Origin: Azolla caroliniana
Lineage: Eukaryota > Polypodiophyta
DNA length: 64,000 nucleotides
NCBI GenBank assembly: GCA_043228905.1
Contig: JBHGNT010000009.1
Location: 12,648,001 to 12,712,000, forward strand
Direction: 5' to 3'
The stretch's first letter is position 1. The number at the start of each line of letters is the position of its first letter. Below are positions 51,886 through 60,991 of this stretch, one piece after another. Both the position numbers and the translations under genes were made by a program. The notes under the pieces are model-generated. The model was not told where the DNA came from. It did not search any database and saw only the letters and a list, made by a program, of their open reading frames with translations.

Positions 51886-54800
51886 TTAAAAACGACGAGT
51901 GTCACGAGTCGTTTTGGATTGAGGACCCGGTTTGTGTGGATATCGACGATGGAAGTCTTCGAGAAGAGCACGAGCATTGGTCACATTCTCGATCGGCTCC
52001 CAAGTACGCTCGCTGGGACTATATCCTAGCCAATCGACTAGATAGTAGAGCTTGTTGCGAGTAATCTTGGAATCAAGGATGGCGGCAACCTCGTACTCAG
52101 GTCCATCTTCAAGCTCGATCGGGGGTGGAGGTGGTGGAATACGGCCTGGAATGGTGCTTTCGCGATAGGGTTCGAGGAGAGAACTATGGAACACCGGATG
52201 AATCCGAAGGTGCGGAGGGAGTTCGAGCCGAAAAGCAACATCATTAATCTTCCCGATAATACGGAAAGGACCTAACCGCCGATAGTCCAACTTCTCACAT
52301 GGGCGAGTAGTCTTGACGTGTCGTCGAAGCAGCCATACCCGATCGCCAATGTCAAAACTGGATGGAAGTCGATGACGATCCGCATAAACCTTGTGTGCTT
52401 GTTGAGCTTGCTGGAGCTGAGTAGATAGATCCGCTTGTATCTTGTGTAATCGCTCCAAACGATCCTCTGCGCAAGGATTCGTGGGCAATTCTGGGGTTTC
52501 AACTACACACCATCGGGGATGACAACCTGTGTAAGCATAAAATGGGGTAACCTTTGTTGAGGAGTGGACGGAGTTGTTATATGCAAACTCGGCGAAATGG
52601 AGAATATCTGCCCAATCATCTTGATGGTAACTTAGAAAACACCGAAGATACTGCTCCAACGTTTGATTTGTTCGTTCTGCCTGGCCGTCTGTTTGCGGGT
52701 GGTAGCCGGAGGAAAGGTTACAAGTCACTTGAAGCATTTTAAAGAAGTGCTTCCAAAACTTCGAAACGAATTGGGGTCCACGATCGCTGATGATGCTATC
52801 AGGGAGGCCGTGATGCCGACATACTTCGCGCATAACAATCTCGGCGGTTCCTTCACTGGATATTTCTTTAGTACATGGTAGGAAATGAGCCATCTTCGTA
52901 TAGCGATCTACGACTGTTAAGATCGCATCGAATCCCTTAGACATCGGGAGGTCCGTGATGAAATCTAGAGCAATGGATTGCCACGGCTTACTCGGAATTG
53001 GTAATGGTTCTAACAAACCATATGGATGATGCCTTGGCATTTTTGCCCTGCAACATGTATCACAAGTCCGAACAAAATCTTCGACAAATTGTCGCATGTG
53101 GGGCCACCAGAATGAGCGTTGTACTAAATCTAATGTTTTAGTACTACCAAAATGCCCAGCAGTATATGTATCATGACAGCTTTGGACTACTTGAAGGCGA
53201 CCAGTACCATTAGGAACATACAAGAGTGTCTTAAAAAATAGTAATCCATCATGGTATTGGAATTGCCGATAATCCGTACCTGGTTGTTGCGATTCCGAAC
53301 AAGATGCTTGAGAGGGATCGATTTGTTTTAGAATGGCTTGGGCGAATGCATCCGTCTTCAAGTCCTCCCGTATGGTATCGATAACGCGAGAATCCATGGG
53401 CATGTCGAAGATCTGTGCTGCTTGTAGTCGTGCCGGTCCCAAGATGACTTGCTTTTGGTTATCGAAGGCTGGCTCGCCGGGACGCGGTGCTAGATATGAA
53501 CGTCGTGATAATGCATCCGCCTTCCCTTGGTGCTTCCCCGGTCGATAAGTAATTTTGAAGTCGAAACGTGTGAGGAAGTGGGCCCACCGGGCTTGACGTC
53601 GATTCAGCACACGAGCATCCTGAAAGTAGGCAAGGTTCTTGTGGTCACTGAATACAGTGACTGGGTGAGGGGATCCCTCTAGGAAATGCCTCCATTGCAT
53701 AAATGAATCCACTATTGCCAAGAGTTCCTTATCATGTATCTCGTAGTTGATTTCGGCGGCGTCAAACTTTCGTGAATGAAAAGCCACAGGATGTAGCTTC
53801 TCGTCATTACCATGTTGTGACAGAATGCTCCCCAATGCGAAATCCGATGCGTCAGCTTCGATAATGAATGGTTTTTCTGGATCGACATGACCCAGAATTG
53901 GAGCTGATGTAAACGCCTTTTTCAGATTCTCGAAAGCCAAGTCTGTTTCTTCAGACCAAATGAACGCTTGCCCCTTTCTGGTAAGCTGTGTGAGAGGCAG
54001 AACGATCCTTGAGTAATCTTGTATGAACTTCCGGTAAAAATTGGCAAAGCCTAGAAAACACTGCACATCCCGCACCGAACGCGGAGTCTGCCAATCCACC
54101 ACCGTTTTGACTTTAGCTGGGTCCATGGAGATGCCTTCTGAGGAGATGACATAGCCGAGAAATTCCACCTGGTTGCACCCGAAACTACATTTTTCTAGTT
54201 TTGCATACAGACCATGTTCTCGAAGTCGTTTTAGTACTGATAGTACATGAGAATCATGCTCTTCCTGGGTCTTCGAATAAACCAATAGATCATCCAAGTA
54301 GATGATCAAAAAATTATCCAACAGGTCTCGGAATATATCGTTTGCCATGTGCTGGAAGACTGCCGGCGCATTGGTGAGACCGAACGGCATGACTGTATAC
54401 TCGAAGTGCCCGTATCTAGTACGAAACGCCGTCTTCCATTCGTCTCCTGGTCGAATTCGTACGAGGTTATATGCTCCTCGTAAGTCGATCTTCGTGAAGA
54501 ACCTGGCACCATTGATCCGTTCTAAAAGACTTGAGATAAGGGGCAGTGCATACCTATTCCTGATGGTGACTTTATTTAAGCCACGATAGTCGACAACAAG
54601 GCGAAGAGATCCGTCCTTCTTCTTGACGAAGAAAATAGGTGCGCCTGCGGGAGATTTTGAATGCCGAATGAAACCATTAGCCAAATTCTCCTCTATGTAG
54701 GCTCGAAGGACTTCTAGCTCCGTAGGTGACAAATTGTAGATTGGCCCCCATGGCGGCTCCTTTCCTGGTTGTAGATCGATGGGGCAATCGTACGGTCGAT

Positions 54801-55479
54801 GATGAGGAAGTGTGTTGGCTTGTATTTTATCGAACACATCAGCATACTGACGATACTTCTCGGGAAGTTGAACGATGGACTCCTCTTTGGTGGTGCTGGA
54901 GGGTTGTACTGATATTGCGAACAGAAACATGTCCTCCTTGTGCCCTTCCTCACGCAACTGATGTAGTGAAATGGTTGCAATCTTCTGGGTAGATCCTTGG
55001 GTTTGTCGAAACTGAATTTTCCTTGTCCTCCAATCTATGTCTGGGTTATGTAACTCAAACCATGGTAATCCTAAAACTATGGGATGTTCTGGAATACTAA
55101 TTATATTAAATGATATTACACATGCTAGATTATCTAGGACAACATTAACGGGCTCTGATTCTTCTATGATATTTCCGGAAGCAATGGGACGACCATCAAT
55201 GACTACTACGGAGGCTGGACACGAGAGTTTTCTAAGAGATATCTGATGAGCTTGGGCAAAATTCTTATCCATAAAGCAAGAGTTTGCTCCGGAATCTAGG
55301 AGTGCTAAGACATGTACTGGAGGGGTACTTTTAGTACTAACGGCTACTTGGGCTACGAACACATTGCTAACTTGCTTAGAGGAAATGGAACCACTAGTGG
55401 GCTGCACAGATCTAGGGCTGTCCAACCAAACGGCTCCTATTTTGGCTGGACTTAGTCGTTTAACTCTTCTTCTAACTGA
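51886..55479 (-). CDS. pol: Gypsy B Pol polyprotein with chromodomain
   Basis: Same layout as in A: protease ALLDSGANSC, RT with YLDD, RNase H, DDE integrase and a C-terminal chromodomain (YYLVDWLGYSPSERTWEP). Frame opens at 55479, overlapping gag by 28 bases in -1. The 1179-residue stretch after the TTG at 55425 is, as far as I can see, identical to A. No stop inside. The element sits in RNase H of copia J. Confidence 0.95.
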   Translation of the reverse strand, partial: SVRRRVKRLSPAKIGAVWLDSPRSVQPTSGSISSKQVSNVFVAQVAVSTKSTPPVHVLALLDSGANSCFMDKNFAQAHQISLRKLSCPASVVVIDGRPIASGNIIEESEPVNVVLDNLACVISFNIISIPEHPIVLGLPWFELHNPDIDWRTRKIQFRQTQGSTQKIATISLHQLREEGHKEDMFLFAISVQPSSTTKEESIVQLPEKYRQYADVFDKIQANTLPHHRPYDCPIDLQPGKEPPWGPIYNLSPTELEVLRAYIEENLANGFIRHSKSPAGAPIFFVKKKDGSLRLVVDYRGLNKVTIRNRYALPLISSLLERINGARFFTKIDLRGAYNLVRIRPGDEWKTAFRTRYGHFEYTVMPFGLTNAPAVFQHMANDIFRDLLDNFLIIYLDDLLVYSKTQEEHDSHVLSVLKRLREHGLYAKLEKCSFGCNQVEFLGYVISSEGISMDPAKVKTVVDWQTPRSVRDVQCFLGFANFYRKFIQDYSRIVLPLTQLTRKGQAFIWSEETDLAFENLKKAFTSAPILGHVDPEKPFIIEADASDFALGSILSQHGNDEKLHPVAFHSRKFDAAEINYEIHDKELLAIVDSFMQWRHFLEGSPHPVTVFSDHKNLAYFQDARVLNRRQARWAHFLTRFDFKITYRPGKHQGKADALSRRSYLAPRPGEPAFDNQKQVILGPARLQAAQIFDMPMDSRVIDTIREDLKTDAFAQAILKQIDPSQASCSESQQPGTDYRQFQYHDGLLFFKTLLYVPNGTGRLQVVQSCHDTYTAGHFGSTKTLDLVQRSFWWPHMRQFVEDFVRTCDTCCRAKMPRHHPYGLLEPLPIPSKPWQSIALDFITDLPMSKGFDAILTVVDRYTKMAHFLPCTKEISSEGTAEIVMREVCRHHGLPDSIISDRGPQFVSKFWKHFFKMLQVTCNLSSGYHPQTDGQAERTNQTLEQYLRCFLSYHQDDWADILHFAEFAYNNSVHSSTKVTPFYAYTGCHPRWCVVETPELPTNPCAEDRLERLHKIQADLSTQLQQAQQAHKVYADRHRLPSSFDIGDRVWLLRRHVKTTRPCEKLDYRRLGPFRIIGKINDVAFRLELPPHLRIHPVFHSSLLEPYRESTIPGRIPPPPPPIELEDGPEYEVAAILDSKITRNKLYYLVDWLGYSPSERTWEPIENVTNARALLEDFHRRYPHKPGPQSKTTRDTRRF

Positions 55480-56651
55480 CTAAGGACATCAAATTTGTTT
55501 GCTAGGTTCGGACTGTAAGTACTATTAGGACTATCATGCACACCTAGGGAAATAGACTCGGTTTTAGTACTGTTAAAACTATCATGCGTAGCTAAGGCAA
55601 TAGACTCAGGTTTAGTACTATTAGTACTAGCAGTAATTTGGTTTACCTGCCTTTTTGGCCTATGGGGACAATTTATTGCAATGTGTCCTGGTCCACCGCA
55701 GTAAAGACATAGTCGATTTGTACGACGTCGCTGCTTTTCCTCTTCGGATAATGGCCCTCGACGACGTGTTGTGTCAATCTCCATCGGAGTCGGAGTATTC
55801 GCTGGAGGTGCAAGGTATGACTCCCTCGGAAAAGGTCTTGATGTCACTGAGGCGTAGGTGGGCTCCGATCTTGCCCTCGGCATCTGTAGTTGTCGTTCCG
55901 AACGACGCTCAAATAGACGGTTGTCGCATCTTACCGCGCGACTAATTGCTTCTGTTAAGGACTTCGGCTCTTCGGGGAAGGTCAAGAGTAAATCCTTGAC
56001 ATCGTTGCGTAAACCGTAACGGAATTGCTCCATTAACGCTTGATCATCCCAAGGAATATCGGCGGCGAGTAGGCGAAAATCTGCAGCGTATGCGGAGGCT
56101 GGACGATCACCTTGACGTAATCGCCGAATTTTGTTGATTGCGGTTCTGATGCTGTCAGTATCTCCGAAACATGCTTTAAACTCACCGATAAATTCTTCAA
56201 AATTATTGAGCAACGGGGATTCCTTTTCTAATAGGGGAGCGAACCACGCCAACGCTGAGCCACTTAATAAAGTTCCTACTAAACCCACTCGTGATGCATC
56301 GGTGGGATATCGACAAGGATGCATTTGAATAACTAGTCGTACCTGATTAAGGAACCCTCTAAACTGCGATCGCGTTCCATCAAACTTCGTGGGAAGGCCA
56401 ATCTTGGGTTCTTTATGAGTTCCTTGTGTTGCGGGCCCGTGTTGTTGCATCGCCACGATGGTTGCTTCGAGTTGTTGTACGCGTAACGCAAGTTCCCCAT
56501 GCTGTTGCTGCGTTTGCTGTTTTTCTAAGGAGATTTGTTGAAGATCCCCCAGCAACCGTTGGTTTTCTTGTTCCAAAGCATGAAATTTCTCCTTCAAACA
56601 TTGAAACTCCGAAAAAACGGATTGATATTCTTCAGCGCTAACAGTGGCCAT
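55452..56651 (-). CDS. gag: Gypsy B Gag polyprotein
   Basis: 399 codons, ATG at 56651. Same capsid-like region and zinc knuckle CLYCGGPGHIAINC as A; one visible difference (Gly instead of Arg in the segment after GPATQ). Frameshift heptamer at 55458-55464 (GTTTAAC on the plus strand) one codon before the stop, followed by the mirror hairpin. Confidence 0.95.
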   Translation of the reverse strand: MATVSAEEYQSVFSEFQCLKEKFHALEQENQRLLGDLQQISLEKQQTQQQHGELALRVQQLEATIVAMQQHGPATQGTHKEPKIGLPTKFDGTRSQFRGFLNQVRLVIQMHPCRYPTDASRVGLVGTLLSGSALAWFAPLLEKESPLLNNFEEFIGEFKACFGDTDSIRTAINKIRRLRQGDRPASAYAADFRLLAADIPWDDQALMEQFRYGLRNDVKDLLLTFPEEPKSLTEAISRAVRCDNRLFERRSERQLQMPRARSEPTYASVTSRPFPRESYLAPPANTPTPMEIDTTRRRGPLSEEEKQRRRTNRLCLYCGGPGHIAINCPHRPKRQVNQITASTNSTKPESIALATHDSFNSTKTESISLGVHDSPNSTYSPNLANKFDVLSQLEEELND

Positions 56652-56719
56652 GGGATGAAAGAGAAGAGGAATTAAGAGACTAGTAGGAAAGGGGAGAGAT
56701 AAGAGGGAGAGGAAGGGAA

Positions 56720-56731
56720 AATTGGTTCAAA
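56720..56731 (-). other. Gypsy B self-complementary primer site
   Basis: Plus-strand AAATTGGTTCAA two bases from the 5' LTR (56734), complement of the LTR word at the predicted transcript start. Same geometry as in A. Confidence 0.7.
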
Positions 56732-56733
56732 CT

Positions 56734-56876
56734 GTCAGGAATCAGTAGTAAGACGGAGACGGAATTAGTACTAAACGAAGGATTAGTACTACAGAGAAGG
56801 GATTAGTACTAAACGAAGGATTAGTACTATGAGGGGTGTAGAACTTCTTGAGAGAGAAGGAAGAAGTGAGCGAGAC

Positions 56877-56920
<44 letters not shown>

Positions 56921-57211
56921 ATGATGAGAGAAATATATGTATTACGTGAAGAGAATGTACAACTGTGGCTAGAAGGCTTAAGACTGGCGTTGAACCAATT
57001 TGGTTCAACATAACGCCTAGTGCCCTCTTTTATAGTATTTCTAAGAGTAATCCTGAAGCTTCTAGAATGTTCCAGAGAAATCTGGAATATACATCAATTT
57101 CTAAAATAAAACATAAATGAAAATAATATCCTACAACTTATAATGTATAGTCTAATGGTAAGACCTCGACCCATGTAGCATAAGGTCATGGGTTCGAGTC
57201 TTGCCATGACA
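56734..57211 (-). repeat. Gypsy B 5' LTR
   Basis: 478 bp; relative to the 3' LTR it has one base deleted near 56760 and two extra bases in the GA run. Otherwise matching. The CATGT target duplication follows. Confidence 0.95.
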
Positions 57212-57216
57212 CATGT

Positions 57217-57337
57217 AGGGTGTTTGATCTGACGACGACGATCTATTGCGACAACCTCAGTAGTATCCACCTTGCGAAAAACCTCGTGTTCCACACCCAA
57301 ACCAAGCACATTGAGGTGCATTACCATTTTGTCCGTG
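57217..57337 (+). pseudogene. Copia J RNase H, middle fragment
   Basis: Resumes after gypsy B: VFDLTTTIYCDNLSSIHLAK and KHIEVHYHFVR (57270-57335), then cut by the solo LTR insertion. Matches copia C and L at the same site (CDNMSSIYLARN). Confidence 0.8.
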
Positions 57338-58130
57338 TGATGGGAACCGCAACACTCCTTATGCGCAACGCTCGGCCACAACCGAGCTTAGAATCATACA
57401 CAGAAAACGGGAAATAAAACTCGACACAAAGAAGAGGAGGGTACACAGGATGTTTACGTGGAAAACCCAAACCAAGGGAAAAACCACGGCAGCCCGCAGG
57501 CTGCAAACTATCACTATGCTAGAATGTACAACAGTGAGTTCACGGAGGCAACGACCTCGTGCTCACAATCCTCGCCACAGGCGGCGGTTACAACAGAGGC
57601 AACGACCTCTTTCTCTCTCTCTATACACTGTTACGCGCTCTCTCTTTTCTTGCACCAACAAGAATATGACAACAACAGTAGTGACTAAAAAATTTGCCCT
57701 AAGTCATATTTATACTAATATGACTTTTCGGCTATTTACAAATATAGCCTCGATGGACTCTCAGAAACATATTTACGAATATGTCTCTTCATCCGGTGAG
57801 CATTCCTCACCGGGTCTGCACCATCCGGCTCTCCGTAGCCGGGTACTCCTCATCCGGTCTTCACCGGGTCTACACCATCCGGCTCTCCGTAGCCGGGTAC
57901 TCCTCATCCGATCTTCACCGGGTCTGCACCATCCGGCTCTCTGTAGCTGGGTACTCCTCATCCGGTCTTCACCGGGTCTGCACCATCCGGCTCTCTGTAG
58001 TCGGGTACTCCTCATTCGGTCTTCACCGGGTCTGCACCATCCGGCTCTCCGTAGTCGGGTACTCGTCATCCGGTTTTGGCCTCGGCACTGTTCTTCTCCT
58101 TTCCCATCCGGAGGGACCTGTCTCCCAACA
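57338..58130 (+). repeat. Solo LTR, 793 bp, inside copia J
   Basis: Ends TGATGGGA...TCCCAACA (seven of eight positions inverted) and 5-bp duplication CCGTG at 57333-57337 and 58131-58135. The copia frame resumes after it (VHYHFVR + ERVLSGEVEL), so the insertion is exact. Internal tandem array at 57806-58075. No internal coding region; a solo LTR or a short nonautonomous LTR element. Its full-length family was not found in the window. Confidence 0.85.
57806..58075. repeat. 54-bp tandem repeat in solo LTR
   Basis: Five units of about 54 bp, each with TCACCGGGTCT, CACCATCCGGCTCTC and GGGTACTCCTCATCCG. A 54-base unit keeps a frame, so long artificial ORFs appear in both strands; I treat them as artefacts. 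Confidence 0.85.
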
Positions 58131-58135
58131 CCGTG

Positions 58136-58273
58136 AGCGGGTCCTTTCCGGTGAAGTCGAACTAGCGTATGTTCCGACGGATCGGCAGGTTGCCGACATC
58201 TTCACCAAGCCTCTTGGTCTCGACAAGTTACGGCACTTCTCGGGTGAGCTAGGGTTGCGTCACCTCGACACGT
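58136..58273 (+). pseudogene. Copia J RNase H, C-terminal fragment
   Basis: Reads ERVLSGEVELAYVPTDRQVA, then ADIFTKPLGLDKLRHFSGEL and LGLRHLD. Stops being copia at about 58273 where the LTR-like repeat starts; the copia F equivalent continues NLRGR and a polypurine-like GAACTTGAGGGGGAG, found here after the repeat at 59424-59438. Confidence 0.8.
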
Positions 58274-58849
58274 TGTCGTGCCTTTCGTCGCTAGATCGTT
58301 GCGTGAGTCGGGTGGGAACCACCGAGGTTTTGGACTAGGAGAAAGAAGAATACAATATAAGGCTAGTTATGAATAGGTAGAAAGATAGGTAAGTTATGAA
58401 TCTCGTGAATCCCATGAGTTTAGTGTATTTCATCAATATTTAGATAGTACAAGAGACAATTTTTATCACAAATTCGTGAATCCCACGAATATATTATATT
58501 AATTGGTGTTTTAGGAAATATATCCAATTTCCAAATATTTTTCACCCCCATTACATTGTGCTCCTCATCCTTATATAGTGATGAGAGAGTCTTCACAATC
58601 CATGCTTTTTCTCTAACTATAGACTATATGCTTTTTCTAACTTTAGTTTTCATGCACACTGCATGTGCATGATTAGATTTCTATGCTTTTTCTAACTTTA
58701 GTTTTCATGCACATTGCATGTGCATGATTAGATTTCTATCCCATCTTTTCTTTTAACTCGAGTGTGTATGCATGAGTAACTTTTTGTACCATGCATATCT
58801 AGAATATTTACATGGGATAAAGTTTAGTATAACTTTAAAATTCATAATA

Positions 58850-58918
58850 TGCTAGTATAGTGGTAAGGCTTAACATTATTAACATGGAGGTACAGGGTTC
58901 GAATCCTGCCCTATGCAT
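58850..58918 (+). other. tRNA-like module in LTR-like repeat 3
   Basis: TAGTATAGTGG (58853-58863) as A box and GGTTCGAATCC (58896-58906) as B box, 32 bases apart, followed by TGCCCTATGCATG. The best preserved of the three copies; antisense to the presumed LTR promoter on the minus strand. Confidence 0.6.
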
Positions 58919-58959
58919 GTAACAATCTTTTCATTTATTTACAAATTTGTCTCTTCATC

Positions 58960-59365
58960 CGGTGAGAGACTCTCACCGGCCTTCTTTTATCCGGCTCCTT
59001 GATCCGGTTCTTACTGGGTCTCCTTACCGAGTCCTCCTTACCGGTTCCTCCTTGCCGATTCCTCCTTCATCCGGTTCCTCCTTCATTCGGTTCCTCCTTC
59101 ATCTGGTTCCATCCAGTTATCTTCACCGGTTCCTACTTACCGATTCCTCCTTCATCCAGTTCCATCCGGTTATCTTTACCGATTCCTCCTTACCAATTCC
59201 TCCTTCATCCAGTTCCATCCGGTTATCTTACCGGGTCTCCTTACCAGTTCCTCCTTCATCCAGTTCCATCCGGTTATCTTATCGGGTCTCCTTACCAGTT
59301 CCTCCTTCATCCAGTTCCATCCGGTTATCTTACCGGGTCTCCTTACCAGTTCCTCCTTGTCCCAT
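58960..59365. repeat. Tandem repeat tract in LTR-like repeat 3
   Basis: Units near 57 bp such as CCTTACCAGTTCCTCC, TTCATCCAGTTCCATCCG and GTTATCTTACCGGGTCT, three close copies at about 59190-59350, with more divergent ones before. Gives a spurious Pro/Ser-rich ORF. Confidence 0.75.
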
Positions 59366-59418
59366 CCGTAGGAACCAAAATGCAATTTTTCACGTAGTGT
59401 ACAAAATACACTACGACA

Positions 59419-59662
59419 CCGCCGAACTTGAGGGGGAGAAAGGAAGAATAGGAACAAGAGCGTGAAAGGAGCGGAGGTGTTCATCACGGCGATGAGGAAT
59501 CGAACGGAGAATTCGATTTCGAACCGGTTGAAGAAGCCGAAGGAAGAAGCAAGGGTCATAATCGTGGGAAAGAGTCGGAGACAACCATTACGGATGAGAG
59601 CGGAATTGAATCGGAAGTGTTCGATTCAATCGGAATGTTAGATTCGGATACGCTGAATCAAC
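59419..59662 (+). other. Copia J noncoding tail
   Basis: CCGCCGAACTTGAGGGGGAG then low-similarity sequence shared with the copia F tail (AATCGGAATGTTAG and GATACGCTGAATCAAC). No gene. Ends at the junction with gypsy K. Confidence 0.6.
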
Positions 59663-59663
59663 T

Positions 59664-60751
59664 ATGGCGCATTGTGGTGTTGCCGGAGGGCACTATGCCG
59701 GGGATGCTATGGCAAGAAAGATATGGCACAACGGACTATGGTGGCCGACAACACTAAAGGACTCGGTTCGGTACGCGAAAGTCTGTGATTTATGTCAGCA
59801 GATGGGCCAACCAACAGAACAGGCAAGGATGCCTCACCAACCGATGCTACCCTTAGAACCCTTTCAAAAATGGGGGCTGGATTTCATTGGGCCATTTAAA
59901 CCTCTCGCAATGAGAACCGGCAGCAGATATGTTATAGTCACCACCGATTATTGCACCAAGTGGGTAGAAGCCAAGGCTTTGCGGGACAACATTGCGGCAT
60001 CAACGACAAAGTTCTTATATGAGTACATCTGGTGCCGGTATGGATGCTCGATCGAGTTAATTAGCGACCAAGGCGAACATTTTCTCGGTCAAGTAGTGGA
60101 GAGCTTAACAACATTCTATGCCGTGGTACACAAGCGTAGTACCCCTTATTATCCACAGGCCAATGGACTGGCCGAATCCACAAACAAAACACTCCAAAAC
60201 ATCTTGCGAAAGATCGTCAATGAAAACCGAACTGATTCGGACACCAAGCTGCATAGTGCACTATGGACATACCAGACGGCATCCAAAACAAGTACCCGGT
60301 CAACACCATTCTGGTTAGCATTTGGGCTTGAAGCAGTAATGCTGATCAAATTTCAGGTTCCGAGTTTGCGGATACAGGTTAGAGAACGACTAAGTGAAAA
60401 GGAATCGGAAAAAATCTGGTTAGCCACATTATGCGAACTCGAGGAGCATCGGATAACAAGTCTTATGCAGTTGGAACTGGAGTAGCGACAAAGGAAGGCG
60501 TTTGTCAATCAGCACCAGAAGGGCAATGAGAAGATGTTCATGATCTGCAAGCTGGTATTGGTGTTCCAGACCCGGATGGGTCAGACGCCGAGAAAGCCAC
60601 GGTTCCGGTGGACCAGACCGTATTGGATAACACGGGAATTCAACGGTTCATACCAACTCGGAACGCTCGCCGGTGAGATAATGGGCAAATGGGTCAATGG
60701 GTTTCAACTCAAACCATATTGTGGACCTATGCCATGGAATCCGTTTGCGTA
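59664..60751 (+). pseudogene. Gypsy K integrase
   Basis: Zinc module AHCGVAGGHYAGDAMARK ... CDLCQQMGQ, catalytic Asp in GLDFIGPF, Asp in ELISDQGEHF and Glu in YYPQANGLAESTNK (DD35E). First frame ends TAG near 60483; the GPY-like end LVLVFQTRMGQ ... WTRPYWITREFNGSYQL follows in the same region but in a new frame (about 60490-60752). One nonsense or shift separates them. The copy in H is frameshifted at a similar place. Confidence 0.75.
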
Positions 60752-60991
60752 GACCGAGGCTGATACAACAGTAGGAAGCAGGTGGCCGGCAAACATGAAT
60801 ATGGGGAAAAACCGAGATATGAACCCAGTGCTTCCGGTTAACTAAAACTCAATTTAAATATTAAATAAATAAAAAACATCATGCAAAGGCGAGGAGTGAA
60901 CGAGCACTTTGAAAAGGTGTGGTGGGTGGCTAATTAAAGCCTTTAAAAAAGGCGCACCACGTGTCAACCGACTGCTATATCAATACAGGAC
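60752..60991. other. Gypsy K spacer before extra ORF
   Basis: TAATTTAAATATTAAATAAATAAAAAAC-type A-rich sequence, matching the T-tract spacer of H (9197-9240) in reverse. No gene. Confidence 0.45.

Larger units (their letters stand above)
51398..57211 (-). mobile_element. Chromodomain gypsy retrotransposon B, intact, near-twin of A
   Basis: 5814 bp in the opposite orientation to A with TSD CATGT (51393-51397 and 57212-57216). Left LTR 477 bp, right LTR 478 bp, differing mainly by CT repeat length and one deletion. Gag and pol frames uninterrupted and the same in layout as A, including the overlap, heptamer and self-complementary PBS. Protein sequence matches A except for the gag residue noted; nucleotide differences are few. 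Both copies therefore came from one recently active source. Confidence 0.95.
58274..59418 (-). repeat. LTR-like repeat 3 with tRNA-like module
   Basis: Plus strand starts TGTCGTGCCTTTCG and ends GTACACTAC...CACTACGACA; reversed, it matches repeats 1 and 2 (29059-30644) with the terminal hairpin, the TTGGACTAGGAG block and a TATATAAGGATG-like promoter near 58566-58578. 1145 bp, longer because of a tandem tract at 58960-59360. It interrupts copia J at its 3' end. GACAC on the left (58267-58271) and GACAC at the right edge (59414-59419) may be a duplication that overlaps the terminus, unsure. Confidence 0.6.
49246..59662 (+). mobile_element. Copia retrotransposon J, truncated, interrupted three times
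   Basis: Starts mid-integrase without a 5' LTR, contains RT and RNase H, and ends in a noncoding tail related to that of copia F. Inserted inside RNase H are gypsy B (51398-57211, CATGT duplication) and a solo LTR (57338-58130, CCGTG duplication), and after RNase H an LTR-like repeat (58274-59418). It is the same family as F by protein and tail. No 3' LTR was found; it stops where gypsy K begins at 59663. Many frame breaks. Confidence 0.8.

Noticed and set aside
57781-58338. Long ORFs over the solo LTR and LTR-like repeat 3 (also 58947-59465 and the minus strand)
   Set aside because: They exist because 54-57 bp tandem repeats have unit lengths divisible by three; the translations are simple repeats and no homologue blocks appear.
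58267-59422. GACAC as a firm target duplication of LTR-like repeat 3
   Set aside because: The right-hand GACAC overlaps the conserved end CGACA of the repeat, so it may be coincidence.
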